64,000 nt of DNA from an uncultured Pelagibacteraceae bacterium (GCA_902630945.1 CACOWV010000001.1:16196-80195); one strand, 5' to 3'; counted from the first letter of the stretch, positions 30,593-40,851 are shown. Notes: generated by a model not told the origin, from the sequence alone. Numbers and translations: made by a program.

Positions 30593-30621
30593 CTTGAACT
30601 ATTTAATTTAATATCCACTTA
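30593..30621 (+). promoter_or_regulatory. predicted RpoH (sigma32)-type promoter of hslVU
   Basis: CTTGAA (30593-30598)-N16-CCACTTA (30615-30621). Confidence 0.5.
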
Positions 30622-30627
30622 TAACCT

Positions 30628-31143
30628 ATGACAACAATTGTATTAGTAAGAAAAAATAGCAATGTAGTAGTTGCAGGTGACGGTCAAGTCAGTATGGGAA
30701 ATACTGTTGTCAAAAGCACTGCTTCAAAAGTTAGAAAAATTGAAAAAAGAAATGTTGTAGCTGGTTTTGCAGGCTCTACAGCTGATGCGCTAACTTTATT
30801 CGAAAGATTAGAAGCAAAATTGGAAAAACATGCTGGTAACTTGTCTAGAGCTGCTGTTGAATTAGCAAAGGACTGGCGGACAGATAAATACTTAAGAAGA
30901 CTTGAGGCGCTAATGGCTATTGGAGATAAAGAAAATAGTTATATAATCTCTGGAACTGGTGATGTGCTAGAGCCTGAAGGAGATGTTATTGGAATAGGGT
31001 CTGGTGGCAATTATGCTTTGGCTGCTGGTAAAGTTTTAATGGAGACTGACATGAGCGCTGAAGATGTTGCTAAAAAAGCGATTGAAGTTGCCTCTGAAAT
31101 TTGTGTTTTTACAAATAATAATATTAAGGTTGAAAAAATTTAA
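30628..31143 (+). CDS. hslV: ATP-dependent protease subunit HslV
   Basis: [29 protein letters not shown] with catalytic Thr after initiator Met. Confidence 0.98.
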   Translation: MTTIVLVRKNSNVVVAGDGQVSMGNTVVKSTASKVRKIEKRNVVAGFAGSTADALTLFERLEAKLEKHAGNLSRAAVELAKDWRTDKYLRRLEALMAIGDKENSYIISGTGDVLEPEGDVIGIGSGGNYALAAGKVLMETDMSAEDVAKKAIEVASEICVFTNNNIKVEKI

Positions 31144-32516
31144 TGGAAAAATCTAACGTTACTCCACTGGTACCCAAAGATAAAAATTCAAAAGATAACG
31201 AATCCTTAGTCAGTTCATTGTCTCCAAGGGAAATTGTTTCTGAATTAGATAGATTTGTTGTTGGACAAAACAAAGCTAAGAAAGCTGTTGCTGTAGCTCT
31301 AAGGAATAGGTGGAGAAGACAAGCTTTAAAAGGAGAAATGAAAAATGAGGTTTTGCCGAAAAATATACTAATGATTGGTCCCACTGGAGTTGGAAAAACA
31401 GAAATATCAAGAAGACTCTCAAAACTTGCTGAAGCACCTTTTGTTAAAGTTGAAGCAACAAGATTTACTGAAGTTGGTTATGTGGGAAGAGATGTGGAAC
31501 AAATTGTGAGAGATTTAATTGAAATAGCTATTTCAATGGAAAAAGTTAAAAAAAGAAAAGAAGTTCATGCTCAAGCACAAAAGCTTGCTGAAGAAAAAGT
31601 TTTAGATGCATTAGTAGGAAAAAAAGCAAGCCTTGCAACTAGGGAAAGTTTCAGAAAGAGATTAAGAAATGGAGACCTGGATGACAATGAAATTGAAATA
31701 GCAGTAAGTGACTCAGGTAGTAATAATACGTCCTTTGAAATACCCGGTATGCCAGGAGCAAATGTTGGAATGATCAATATTGGAGAAATGTTAGGTAAAT
31801 CGATGGGTGCCAAAGAAAAGAAAAAGAAAATGACAGTAAAAGAATCACATGAAATTTTAATTAATGATGAATCTGATAAATTAATTGAACAGGATAAAAT
31901 TGTTAAAGCTGCGAAAATATCAACTGAAAATAACGGAATAGTTTTTTTAGATGAAATAGACAAAATATCTGGCAGAACAGATAGAGTGGGCGGTGATGTA
32001 TCAAGAGAAGGTGTACAGAGAGATTTATTGCCATTGATTGAGGGCACAACTGTAAATACAAAATATGGACCTATCAAAACAGACCATATTTTATTTATTG
32101 CATCTGGAGCTTTTCAACTTGCAAAGCCATCTGATTTGTTGCCTGAATTACAAGGAAGATTACCAATTAGAGTAGAGTTAGAAGCTTTGACAAGCGAGGA
32201 TTTTAAAAGAATTTTAAAAGAACCTGACTTTAGTTTAATCAAACAATATATTGCTTTACTGAAAACAGAAAATGTTGAACTTGAATTTTCTGAGGATGGA
32301 ATTAATACAATTGCAAATATAGCTTCTGAAGTAAACTCGACTGTTGAGAATATTGGTGCTAGAAGATTGCATACTATTATTGAAAAAATTCTTGATGACA
32401 TTAGTTTTACAGCAACCGATCGATCTGGAGAAAAAATAATAATTAACAAAGAATATATAAATAAAAATTTAGATAATTTAGTAAAAGATACCGACTTATC
32501 TAAGTTTATTTTATAA
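31143..32516 (+). CDS. hslU: ATP-dependent protease ATPase subunit HslU
   Basis: [50 protein letters not shown] overlap with hslV. Confidence 0.98.
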   Translation: MEKSNVTPLVPKDKNSKDNESLVSSLSPREIVSELDRFVVGQNKAKKAVAVALRNRWRRQALKGEMKNEVLPKNILMIGPTGVGKTEISRRLSKLAEAPFVKVEATRFTEVGYVGRDVEQIVRDLIEIAISMEKVKKRKEVHAQAQKLAEEKVLDALVGKKASLATRESFRKRLRNGDLDDNEIEIAVSDSGSNNTSFEIPGMPGANVGMINIGEMLGKSMGAKEKKKKMTVKESHEILINDESDKLIEQDKIVKAAKISTENNGIVFLDEIDKISGRTDRVGGDVSREGVQRDLLPLIEGTTVNTKYGPIKTDHILFIASGAFQLAKPSDLLPELQGRLPIRVELEALTSEDFKRILKEPDFSLIKQYIALLKTENVELEFSEDGINTIANIASEVNSTVENIGARRLHTIIEKILDDISFTATDRSGEKIIINKEYINKNLDNLVKDTDLSKFIL

Positions 32517-32924
32517 TTTTTTTTTTAAAAAAATATAAAAAGCTCCATCGCCACCATCACTAATGTCTGCATCTTCAATGCTATTTATTAAATTCATCAA
32601 TTCATGTTTGCTTTTAATGAAATCTGGTACTGAGTATCTTAATATCCCAAGGTCTTTTGAAACATAAGGATCTTTCTCATTTTGTGAGTGCAAACCTTTG
32701 CCGGTAACTATTAGTAATTTATTAACTCTTTTTTCGTAAGAATCTAAAATTAACTCTGTAACTTTTTTATTAGCATCGCTAAGTGAAAATCCGTGTAAAT
32801 CAAAAGTTTTTATTTTCTTTGCGATTTTTTCTTTTGAATTGAGATCTTTATTGGGCAGACTTTCACTATTAGATAAAAAATTTTCCCAGTCTTTTTTATC
32901 TTTATCTGAAATTTTTTTGTTCAA
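32511..32924 (-). CDS. Smr/MutS2 C-terminal domain protein
   Basis: [17 protein letters not shown]...[11 protein letters not shown]. Confidence 0.92.
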   Translation of the reverse strand: MNKKISDKDKKDWENFLSNSESLPNKDLNSKEKIAKKIKTFDLHGFSLSDANKKVTELILDSYEKRVNKLLIVTGKGLHSQNEKDPYVSKDLGILRYSVPDFIKSKHELMNLINSIEDADISDGGDGAFYIFLKKKL

Positions 32925-33521
32925 TTATGTTAAGATATCTACTAGTTGCCAATTAGGGTTATTTGATCTTGTGTCTCTAGAAAATACCCAAGTGTCATAG
33001 ATTTTCTTTATTTTTTCTGGATCCCCAGAAATTATTTTCTTATCTTTGTCTTTTATACAGGTTATTACCTCTGCTACAAAATTAACTGTTACTCTTAATA
33101 TATCATTTATTTTTTTATGTTCTTTTATGTTTGCAGTATTTACTCCAATAAATGTGATTTCTGCAAAATGACCTCTTTTGCTTCTTTCTCTAAGCGCATC
33201 ATTAAACTGATCTTGAATTTTTTTGCTTAAAAGAGGTCTGCTTTTGATTAGTTTATTATCATCATCACTAAAATCTGTGATTATTGTTTCGTATGCAATT
33301 TTTGCTCCTTTAATAAATTCTTTTTGAGCTTCTTCATCAAAGGTTTTGTTTTGATTACTTTTTATTTGTGGATCTATATTTTTTAAAATCTCCTCAAATT
33401 GTGGCGGAGCTTTTCCCTCGAAACCTGTTCTTTTTCCTAAAATACCCCTCAATCTGAGAAATATGAATCCAGCTATCATTGCAAGTAGAATGATATCAAT
33501 ATATTCGAAACTATAATTCAT
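32925..33521 (-). CDS. Tim44/TimA family protein
   Basis: N-terminal TM, FIKGAKIAYETIITDFSDDDNKLIKSRPLLSKKIQDQF, C-terminal WVFSRDTRSNNPNWQLVDI. Confidence 0.9.
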   Translation of the reverse strand: MNYSFEYIDIILLAMIAGFIFLRLRGILGKRTGFEGKAPPQFEEILKNIDPQIKSNQNKTFDEEAQKEFIKGAKIAYETIITDFSDDDNKLIKSRPLLSKKIQDQFNDALRERSKRGHFAEITFIGVNTANIKEHKKINDILRVTVNFVAEVITCIKDKDKKIISGDPEKIKKIYDTWVFSRDTRSNNPNWQLVDILT

Positions 33522-33578
33522 ATTAATAATTTAATTACTATGTTGATTAATTTCAACTAGCAATTACATTAAAGACAA

Positions 33579-34004
33579 ATGAACACAGTGTTATTAACCG
33601 TTATTTTGGTTCCTATAATTGAAATCTACTTATTTATTAAAATTGGGTCTCAAATAGGAGCATTAAATACTATTTCACTAATTTTTATAACCGCAATTAT
33701 TGGAATAATTTATGCAAGATATGAGGGTTTAAACACTTTAAAATCGGGAATTTCACAAATGATTAAAAGTGAGATGCCTGCATATGAAATTATTTCGGGT
33801 GCCGCGATAGCGTTTGCAGCATTTTTATTAATCATTCCAGGCTTTGCAACAGACCTGGTTGGATTTTTGTTAATCTTTCCTTTAACTAGAAAATTGATTT
33901 TTGGAAAACTCACAAAAAAGTTTAAGAAAGAGACACCACCAACAAAAACTTATATAGATGGAGAATTTGAAGACATAGACGATAATGATGAGCGAAAATT
34001 ATAA
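33579..34004 (+). CDS. fxsA: FxsA family membrane protein
   Basis: PIIEIYLFIKIGSQIGALNTI...ALLLIIPGFATDLVGFLL. Confidence 0.92.
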   Translation: MNTVLLTVILVPIIEIYLFIKIGSQIGALNTISLIFITAIIGIIYARYEGLNTLKSGISQMIKSEMPAYEIISGAAIAFAAFLLIIPGFATDLVGFLLIFPLTRKLIFGKLTKKFKKETPPTKTYIDGEFEDIDDNDERKL

Positions 34005-34410
34005 AATACTTGGTAAGTATATAAAAGATATGTCTAGTGAAACCCCAGACGTAGAAACTTATTTGTTTGTAAAAGATCATATTTCAAAATATCAGCTAAA
34101 TATAGATATCAACTCTAAAGCTCTTAAAAATAAACTTATCGAGATAAATACTACGTTAAAATTTGAGGATAAAAACGAGAATGATAAAAAATCATATTTT
34201 GAAATGATATACGCAACAATAATAAGAGTTGATGAAAAAATTAAAGAAAAAAAAGACTTAGAAAAAATAATCCTATGTGATGTTCAAAAAGATATTTACC
34301 CAAATCTTGAAACAGCTTTTCTGAATCTTTTACATAATTCTGGATATCCTGGAATTAATTTTGAAAAAAAAATCGACTTTGAAGAGCTTTATAATCAAAG
34401 ATTCAATTAA
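33985..34410 (+). CDS. secB: protein-export chaperone SecB
   Basis: GKYIKDMSSETPDVE..., DVQKDIYPNLETAFLNLLHNSGYPGINFEKKIDFEELY. Confidence 0.9.
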   Translation: MMSENYKILGKYIKDMSSETPDVETYLFVKDHISKYQLNIDINSKALKNKLIEINTTLKFEDKNENDKKSYFEMIYATIIRVDEKIKEKKDLEKIILCDVQKDIYPNLETAFLNLLHNSGYPGINFEKKIDFEELYNQRFN

Positions 34411-35071
34411 AAAAGTTTTTTTTTAAATTTGTTTTTAAATATCGTGAATGATTTTCTATTTCTTTAGGAGTTAATTTTACGATTTTTTTAAAATAAAGAA
34501 TTTTTTTTGAAATAAAATCTTTATTTTCTACTATTTCTTGTTTGTTAAAATCAAGCTTGGGCTCTTTTTGATCTATTAGATTTATATATACTTTTGAAAG
34601 TAAATCACAATCGATTAAAGCAGTGTGTTGAGTCCTTGTTGAATTATCAATACCATATTTTTTACAAAGAGCATCTAAACTTACCGAAGAACCAGGAAAT
34701 TTATTACGAGCCAATATTAAAGTATCTATAACTTCATTTTTAAGTGAATTTTTTCCCAATATTTTTAATTCATTATTTAAGTGTGACAAATCAAATTCGG
34801 CATTATGAATTATCAATCTCTTTCCCTCAATAAAATTAAGAAATTCATCAACAACTTGACTAAATTTTTTTTTATCTGATAGGAATTCGTCTGTATAGCC
34901 GTGAACCTCAAGGGCTTTTTCTGACACTTTTCTCTCTGGATTTAAATAACAATGAAATTTTCTTTTTGTGAATATTTGGTTTTCCAATTCTATACATCCG
35001 ATTTCAACAATTCTATGTCCATCTTTTATAGAAAGGCCTGTTGTTTCAGTATCTAAAACTACTTCTTTCAT
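34403..35071 (-). CDS. dnaQ: DNA polymerase III epsilon subunit
   Basis: EVVLDTETTGLSIKDGHRIVEIGCIEL, HNAEFDLSHLN, HTALIDCDLLSKVY. Confidence 0.95.
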   Translation of the reverse strand: MKEVVLDTETTGLSIKDGHRIVEIGCIELENQIFTKRKFHCYLNPERKVSEKALEVHGYTDEFLSDKKKFSQVVDEFLNFIEGKRLIIHNAEFDLSHLNNELKILGKNSLKNEVIDTLILARNKFPGSSVSLDALCKKYGIDNSTRTQHTALIDCDLLSKVYINLIDQKEPKLDFNKQEIVENKDFISKKILYFKKIVKLTPKEIENHSRYLKTNLKKNFFN

Positions 35072-35640
35072 GATTTAATTATTTTTAAGATATTTTTTAT
35101 GTTTTTTCTAACAAATTTTTCAGAGAAATTATTTTTAATTATAAAGTTAGATCTTTTTTTTTTGAGATTTGAGGAAAATTGAATTTTTCTAAACCGATAA
35201 AGTAATCTTGGGTTGTAATTTTTTCTTTTTTTAAGTCTTCTTTGAATATCTTTTTTTTTTGCTTGTACAAATATTAAAATATCTTTTTTTGTGTTTATTT
35301 TATTTTCCAGCAATAATGGAATATCTAAAATGACAATTTTTCTTCTTTTGTTTTTTTTTAAAAAAATATTAAATTTTTTTCTTACCTCAAGGTGCACAAC
35401 TTTAGTAATTTTTTTTAAATTTGTCTTTTTATCTAAAATTGCAAAGGAAATATCATCTTTTTTTAATGGAAAAGAATTAAAATATTTAGGTAATATTTTT
35501 TTTAATTTTTTATAAATTAATCTATTTTTTTGATATAATTTTGCTACTTCATAATCTGCATTAAAAACTGGATATCCAAAGTTATTTGCTACATAACTTT
35601 TGCCAGATCCAATATCCCCTAAAATTCCAATTCTAATCAT
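35068..35640 (-). CDS. coaE: dephospho-CoA kinase
   Basis: IRIGILGDIGSGKSYVAN, VILDIPLLLENK. Confidence 0.93.
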   Translation of the reverse strand: MIRIGILGDIGSGKSYVANNFGYPVFNADYEVAKLYQKNRLIYKKLKKILPKYFNSFPLKKDDISFAILDKKTNLKKITKVVHLEVRKKFNIFLKKNKRRKIVILDIPLLLENKINTKKDILIFVQAKKKDIQRRLKKRKNYNPRLLYRFRKIQFSSNLKKKRSNFIIKNNFSEKFVRKNIKNILKIIKS

Positions 35641-36484
35641 TTAATAAACTTATTACCTCTTGATTAATTTCTGGCTTAATCCCATGCCAGATAGTAAAAG
35701 ATTTTTGAGCTTGATATAAAAACATCATCTTTCCGTTAATTGCTTGTTGACCAATTTTCTTTGCATTTAATAAAAAATTTGTTTCTTCGGGATTATAGAT
35801 CAGATCATAAAAAATAACTTTCTTAGTAAAAAATCTTTTTTTATATTTAGAAAAATTTAATGGTACTCTATCTTCCTCATTGAGACCCAAGCTTGTACAA
35901 TTTACTACAATATCAGGTTTGCCCATATTTCCTTCATCTTTGCACCATTCATATATGAAGTGTCCACTAAAAGACTCTGGTGTAACTATTTGATCCATTA
36001 AAATTTCTGCTTTTTCTCTTGTTCTGTTGGTTATTGCTAATCGCCTAACATTGAGATTGCACAAACCAAGTATTATAGCTTTGCTTGCACCTCCTGCTCC
36101 TATAATCAATGCTGATGCTCCCTGTTTAGAATAATTTTTTAATGGGCATGATTGTTCAAAACCATAAACGTCAGTATTGTCTCCCATTGCAATGTATTCG
36201 CCATTCTCGTATTTCCTAAAAACTGTATTTACTGCTTTTACAGCTAATGCTGTATCAGTATAGCCATCTAAATATTTTATAATTTTTTCTTTGAAAGGAA
36301 CAGTAACGTTGAAACCTTCAATTTTACCATCACGCACATCATCACATAATTTTTTTAAATCTTCTTCTACAACTAATTTTTTCTCATAAATTGCATTAAG
36401 ATTATTTTTCTTTATCCAATAATTATGTAATTTAGGAGATAAAGAATGTTCAATTGGATTGCCAATTACCAAATATTTATTCAT
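35633..36484 (-). CDS. aroE: shikimate dehydrogenase
   Basis: VIGNPIEHSLSPKLHNYW, GFNVTVPFKEKI, GAGGASKAIILGL. Confidence 0.97.
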   Translation of the reverse strand: MNKYLVIGNPIEHSLSPKLHNYWIKKNNLNAIYEKKLVVEEDLKKLCDDVRDGKIEGFNVTVPFKEKIIKYLDGYTDTALAVKAVNTVFRKYENGEYIAMGDNTDVYGFEQSCPLKNYSKQGASALIIGAGGASKAIILGLCNLNVRRLAITNRTREKAEILMDQIVTPESFSGHFIYEWCKDEGNMGKPDIVVNCTSLGLNEEDRVPLNFSKYKKRFFTKKVIFYDLIYNPEETNFLLNAKKIGQQAINGKMMFLYQAQKSFTIWHGIKPEINQEVISLLND

Positions 36485-37061
36485 AGTTTTTTAGATAATC
36501 CTTAATTTTGTCAATTGGAAGGCCCATTATAGTATTTTCATCTCCTTTTATATCTGAAAATAATTTTCTACCCTCCCCTTCAATCTGGTAAACATTATAG
36601 GCAAATAATTTATCATCTGAAATTTTTGCTAGATAATCTTTAAGATCATTTTCAGTCATATCTTTCATTTTCAAGGTGGCTTTATCAGTATGTTTCCAAA
36701 TCATAGATCCATTTTTAGAAATACATACTGAGCTAATTAAATTGTGGCTTTTTCCGTTTAATTTTCTTAAAATTTTCATAGCTTCTTCCCTATTTTCTGG
36801 TTTTGAAATTAGCTCACCATCTAAATCGATGACACTATCTGCTCCGAGAACTAAAACATCATTTTTTCTTTGACTTACTTTGTTCGCTTTTAATTCTGCT
36901 AAACTTATTGAAATTAATTCTGGTGAAGCTTTTTCTTTCAATAAACTTTCTTTCACAACATCCTCATCCAAATTTGAGGGTTCAACACTAGAAGCAATAT
37001 TATTATTATCTAGTATTTCTTTACGAACTTTACTCTTTGAAGCAAGAATAAGCTTAGTCAT
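36477..37061 (-). CDS. Maf family nucleoside triphosphate pyrophosphatase
   Basis: LILASKSKVRKEIL, VLGADSVIDLDGELISKP, YQIEGEGRKLF. Confidence 0.94.
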   Translation of the reverse strand: MTKLILASKSKVRKEILDNNNIASSVEPSNLDEDVVKESLLKEKASPELISISLAELKANKVSQRKNDVLVLGADSVIDLDGELISKPENREEAMKILRKLNGKSHNLISSVCISKNGSMIWKHTDKATLKMKDMTENDLKDYLAKISDDKLFAYNVYQIEGEGRKLFSDIKGDENTIMGLPIDKIKDYLKNYE

Positions 37062-37878
37062 TACTTTTATATATTTCGTAAATTTTTATAACAGAGGCAG
37101 CTGTTTCTTCTACGGATTTCCTAGTAACATCAATAACTGGCCAATTATATTTTTTAAAAGTATTTTTTGCATGATCAACTTCTTTTCTAATGTTCTCAAT
37201 ATCTGTGTAAGATTTATTTTCAGACTCTTTTAGTGAATTCATTCTGTTTTTTCTTATATCTACCAACCTCTCAGGTTCGGTATTCAACCCAATAACACAA
37301 GTAATTTTGGGATTTTCTTTAAGAACTTTTGGAATAGATTTTTCATTTACTAATGGAATGTTAGATGTCTTAAATCCCTTGTTTGCTAAATAAATAGATG
37401 TTGGGGTTTTACTGGTTCTGCTTACTCCCAATAAAATTATATCTGATTTCTTAATTTCTTTAACTAAATTTCCATCATCATGGTTCATAGTAAATTGAAT
37501 TGCTTCAATCCTTTTGTAATACTCTTCATTAAGTGCGTGTTGCCCACTTGGTACATGTGATGCTTTTTGGTTTAATAATTTTGAAAAACTTAATATCAGG
37601 TCTCCCAAAACACCAAAACAAGGTATATTTTTATCATTACTAGAATTTGCTAAATATTTAGCAAGGCTACTATCAACTATTGAATATAAAATTACTGAAT
37701 TAGTAAATTTTTCTGCCTCTGACAATATTTTTAAAATTTGATTTTCTGTTCTTGTAAAAGAAAACGTATGAATTTTATAATCTATATTTTTAAATTGAGC
37801 CTTTATAGCTAAAAAAATTCTATCTAGAGTTTCTCCAGTGGAGTCAGAAATTAAATAAATTTGATATGTATTGTTCAT
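37054..37878 (-). CDS. ppsR: pyruvate, phosphate dikinase/PEP synthase regulatory protein (RP001-like)
   Basis: YLISDSTGETLDRI, LGVSRTSKTPTSIYLANKG. Confidence 0.95.
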   Translation of the reverse strand: MNNTYQIYLISDSTGETLDRIFLAIKAQFKNIDYKIHTFSFTRTENQILKILSEAEKFTNSVILYSIVDSSLAKYLANSSNDKNIPCFGVLGDLILSFSKLLNQKASHVPSGQHALNEEYYKRIEAIQFTMNHDDGNLVKEIKKSDIILLGVSRTSKTPTSIYLANKGFKTSNIPLVNEKSIPKVLKENPKITCVIGLNTEPERLVDIRKNRMNSLKESENKSYTDIENIRKEVDHAKNTFKKYNWPVIDVTRKSVEETAASVIKIYEIYKSND

Positions 37879-38157
37879 GTATTAAGTGTTAGTAACTTTT
37901 TATTATTTAAATCAAATTGGACAATAATAAAATTTTAATTTTTTTGTTGTAAAACAAGGGTTTTATTAACATTATTAAACAAGTGTATAAAGTTTTTAAC
38001 TATTTTTAATAATTTACTAATAAGCTTCAATTTTTCTTATATAATTAATTAAATTAAGCATCTAAATGTTAATAAAATGTTTATAAAATGTATACTAAAT
38101 TTAATCACCAATATTCACAGGCTATATTACTAATACAATAAACTATACTTATTTATT
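37879..38157. other. oriC: candidate chromosomal replication origin (oriC)
   Basis: very AT-rich ppsR/hemE divergent intergenic; near-consensus DnaA boxes; strand switch of genes; alphaproteobacterial origin synteny. Confidence 0.7.
38066..38098 (+). repeat. three tandem 11-bp imperfect direct repeats in candidate oriC
   Basis: ATGTTAATAAA ATGTTTATAAA ATGTATACTAA. Confidence 0.75.
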
Positions 38158-39159
38158 ATGACAATGCTCAAAGATGTAATTATTAACAAAAAGACAGATA
38201 TAAATCCTATCTGGATAATGAGGCAAGCTGGAAGGTATTTACCTGAATTCAGAGAAATAAGGAAAAAAAATTCTGATTTTATTAAATTATGTTTAAATCA
38301 AAATTTAGCCACCGAAATAACTTTACAACCACTCAAGAGGTTTGATTTAGATGCTGCTATTATATTTTCTGACATTCTAATGGTTCCCTATGGCCTTAAT
38401 CAAAAAGTGGAATTTAAAAAAAATTTTGGCCCATTATTAGGGGATATTAATATAGAAGAGATTTCTGAGATTAATGAAGACGATTTCGTTAAAAAAATCA
38501 ATCCAATTTATGAAGCAATTAATTCTGTAAGAAACGATGAAATACTAAAGAATAAAAGCACCATTGGTTTCGTGGGTGCACCCTGGACTTTGTTGGTTTA
38601 TATGATCAATAAACAATCTCCAAAAATTAAATTAAAGGATAATTTTTTTGATGATGATATTTTAATAAGAAAAATTTTAATCATTTTAGAAAAATTTTTA
38701 AAAATTCATATTAAGAATCAAATAAAAAGTGGTGCTCAAATAATTCAAATTTTTGATAGTTGGGCTGGTTTATTAGAAAAAAAAGATTTATTAAATTATA
38801 TTTATTCGCCAACTTTAAATCTAGTAGAGTACACAAAATCTTTAAATATTCCTGTTATATGTTTTCCAAGAGGAATTAATGATTATAAAACTTATTGTGA
38901 AACTGTAAAACCTGATGCCATATGTATAGATTATGAAGTAGATCCAATAAAAATTTCAAAAAATATTAAAATACCTGTACAAGGCGGCATGGACCCCAAG
39001 GTTCTATTAACTGATAAAGAAAATTTAAAAAAAGAGGCAAAAAAATATCTAGATATATTTAAAGATCACCCTTATATTTTTAATTTAGGTCATGGAGTTT
39101 TGCCAGAAACGGACCCCAATATGATGGATTGTTTAGTGAAAATAGTTAAGGATTATTAG
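38158..39159 (+). CDS. hemE: uroporphyrinogen decarboxylase
   Basis: PIWIMRQAGRYLPEFREIR, GFVGAPWTLLVYMI, GHGVLPETDP. Confidence 0.97.
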   Translation: MTMLKDVIINKKTDINPIWIMRQAGRYLPEFREIRKKNSDFIKLCLNQNLATEITLQPLKRFDLDAAIIFSDILMVPYGLNQKVEFKKNFGPLLGDINIEEISEINEDDFVKKINPIYEAINSVRNDEILKNKSTIGFVGAPWTLLVYMINKQSPKIKLKDNFFDDDILIRKILIILEKFLKIHIKNQIKSGAQIIQIFDSWAGLLEKKDLLNYIYSPTLNLVEYTKSLNIPVICFPRGINDYKTYCETVKPDAICIDYEVDPIKISKNIKIPVQGGMDPKVLLTDKENLKKEAKKYLDIFKDHPYIFNLGHGVLPETDPNMMDCLVKIVKDY

Positions 39160-39162
39160 ATT

Positions 39163-40275
39163 ATGAATTACGAGCACCCCAAAAGAAAAACAAAAGTAGT
39201 ATTTGTTCAACTTGGATCACCTGAAAAACCGACACCAAAGGCTTTGAGAAAATATCTCCGTTCATTTTTGGGAGACCCAAGGGTTGTTGATATAAATCCC
39301 TGGATATGGAAAATAATTTTAAATTTTTTCGTATTACCTTTTAGACCACAAAAGTCCGCAAAGCTTTATGCAAGAATTTGGGATGGCAAGAGTTTTCCAC
39401 TTATAACAAATACTAGAGATTTTACAAAAAATGTTAGTGAGGAATTAAAAAAGATAGACCCCAAAGGTTATGTTGAGGTAAATCATGCTTTTCTTTTGTC
39501 TCCTCCTTATGTAAATGAGGTTTATGATAGTTGGGAAGAAGATTTAAAAAAGGGAATAGGCGCAACCAAATTACTTGTTATACCAATGTTTCCACAATAT
39601 TCAGAAAGCACAATTGCATCTGGAATAGATGCTCTTGCTAAAGAATTATCAAAAAGAGTAAAGATACCAACTTTTGAAGTGATAACAAATTTTCATAGAA
39701 CTCACGCTTTTATTGATAATTCTGTTAATCAAATTGATCTAAAACTAGATGAATTAATTAAACAAGGAAAAAAAATTGATAATTTAGTAATCACCTTTCA
39801 TGGAATGCAAAAAAGGCGAGTTGTAAACAAAGGAGATGATTATTATAGACATTGTTATGAAACGTTTTGCCTAATCTCAAATAATCTTAAAAATATTAAA
39901 CCTGATCAGTGTATAATGAGTTTTCAGAGTCGATTTGGATCTGAAGAATGGATTACACCTTATACCGAGGATGTTGTAAAAGATTTAATTTCTAATGGTA
40001 AAAAAGAGATTGCAATATACTCTCCAAGCTTTGTAGCAGACTGTTTAGAAACCACCGATGAATTAGGACACGAGCTGGTAAATGAGGCAAAAGAACTGGG
40101 CGGCAATATTTATCCAGTTAAATGTCTAAATACTAATAAAGATTGGTGCAAAGATTTTGCAAAGTATACATTTGTGCAGGCCGAGGGTTCGGCGCAAGAT
40201 AAAGAAGATATAGAATATAAAGTTGATAAAAAATATTATCAAAAGATGCCACAACAAATAATGAATACAAAGTAA
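39163..40275 (+). CDS. hemH: ferrochelatase
   Basis: VVFVQLGSPEKPTPKALRKYLRSFLGDPRVVD, ITFHGMQKR, SPSFVADCLETTDELG. Confidence 0.96.
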   Translation: MNYEHPKRKTKVVFVQLGSPEKPTPKALRKYLRSFLGDPRVVDINPWIWKIILNFFVLPFRPQKSAKLYARIWDGKSFPLITNTRDFTKNVSEELKKIDPKGYVEVNHAFLLSPPYVNEVYDSWEEDLKKGIGATKLLVIPMFPQYSESTIASGIDALAKELSKRVKIPTFEVITNFHRTHAFIDNSVNQIDLKLDELIKQGKKIDNLVITFHGMQKRRVVNKGDDYYRHCYETFCLISNNLKNIKPDQCIMSFQSRFGSEEWITPYTEDVVKDLISNGKKEIAIYSPSFVADCLETTDELGHELVNEAKELGGNIYPVKCLNTNKDWCKDFAKYTFVQAEGSAQDKEDIEYKVDKKYYQKMPQQIMNTK

Positions 40276-40285
40276 TATTTGTAAA

Positions 40286-40813
40286 ATGCCGGTTTCATTA
40301 ATAATTTATTCAAGTACAGACGGTCATACCAAAACTATTTGTGAGCGAATAATTAAATTTTCAAATGATATAAATAAAACCAAAGTTGTATCTATAGATG
40401 AGGCGGCCAAACTAGATTTATCTAAATTTAATAAGATTATAATAGGGGCAAGTATAAGATATGGCCGACATTCTAAAAAACTTTACAAATTCATAAAATT
40501 ACATAAAGATTTATTAGAGAAAAAAGAAGGTATTTTTTTTTCAGTTAATGTGGTTGCAAGAAAATTAGAAAAAAATTCTCCCAACACAAATCCTTATATA
40601 AAAAAGTTTTTGAAAATTTCTAAGTGGATTCCAAAAAAAATTGCTGTATTTGCTGGTAAAGTTGATTATCCTAATTACGGTTTTTTTGATAAATATATTA
40701 TTCAATTGATAATGTTTATTACCAAAGGGCCAACAGATACTTCCAAATCTTATGAATTTACTGATTGGTCTAAAGTAGACGATTTTGCTAAGGAATTGTG
40801 GTCAAATAACTAG
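40286..40813 (+). CDS. hemG: flavodoxin-type protoporphyrinogen oxidase HemG
   Basis: LIIYSSTDGHTKTICERI, IIGASIRYGRHSKKLYKFI, FFSVNVVARK; linked to hemE-hemH. Confidence 0.85.
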   Translation: MPVSLIIYSSTDGHTKTICERIIKFSNDINKTKVVSIDEAAKLDLSKFNKIIIGASIRYGRHSKKLYKFIKLHKDLLEKKEGIFFSVNVVARKLEKNSPNTNPYIKKFLKISKWIPKKIAVFAGKVDYPNYGFFDKYIIQLIMFITKGPTDTSKSYEFTDWSKVDDFAKELWSNN

Positions 40814-40851
40814 AAAACCAAGAAATATCGGCACTTTTTTATAGTTACGAT

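Noticed and set aside
31571-32077. 168-aa minus-strand ORF within hslU
   Set aside because: Antisense shadow of a conserved gene; Ser/Phe/Leu-rich composition typical of spurious complement frames.
37879-38157. CtrA sites (TTAA-N7-TTAA) in the origin
   Set aside because: Only N5/N6-spaced TTAA pairs seen by eye; no exact N7 site found.
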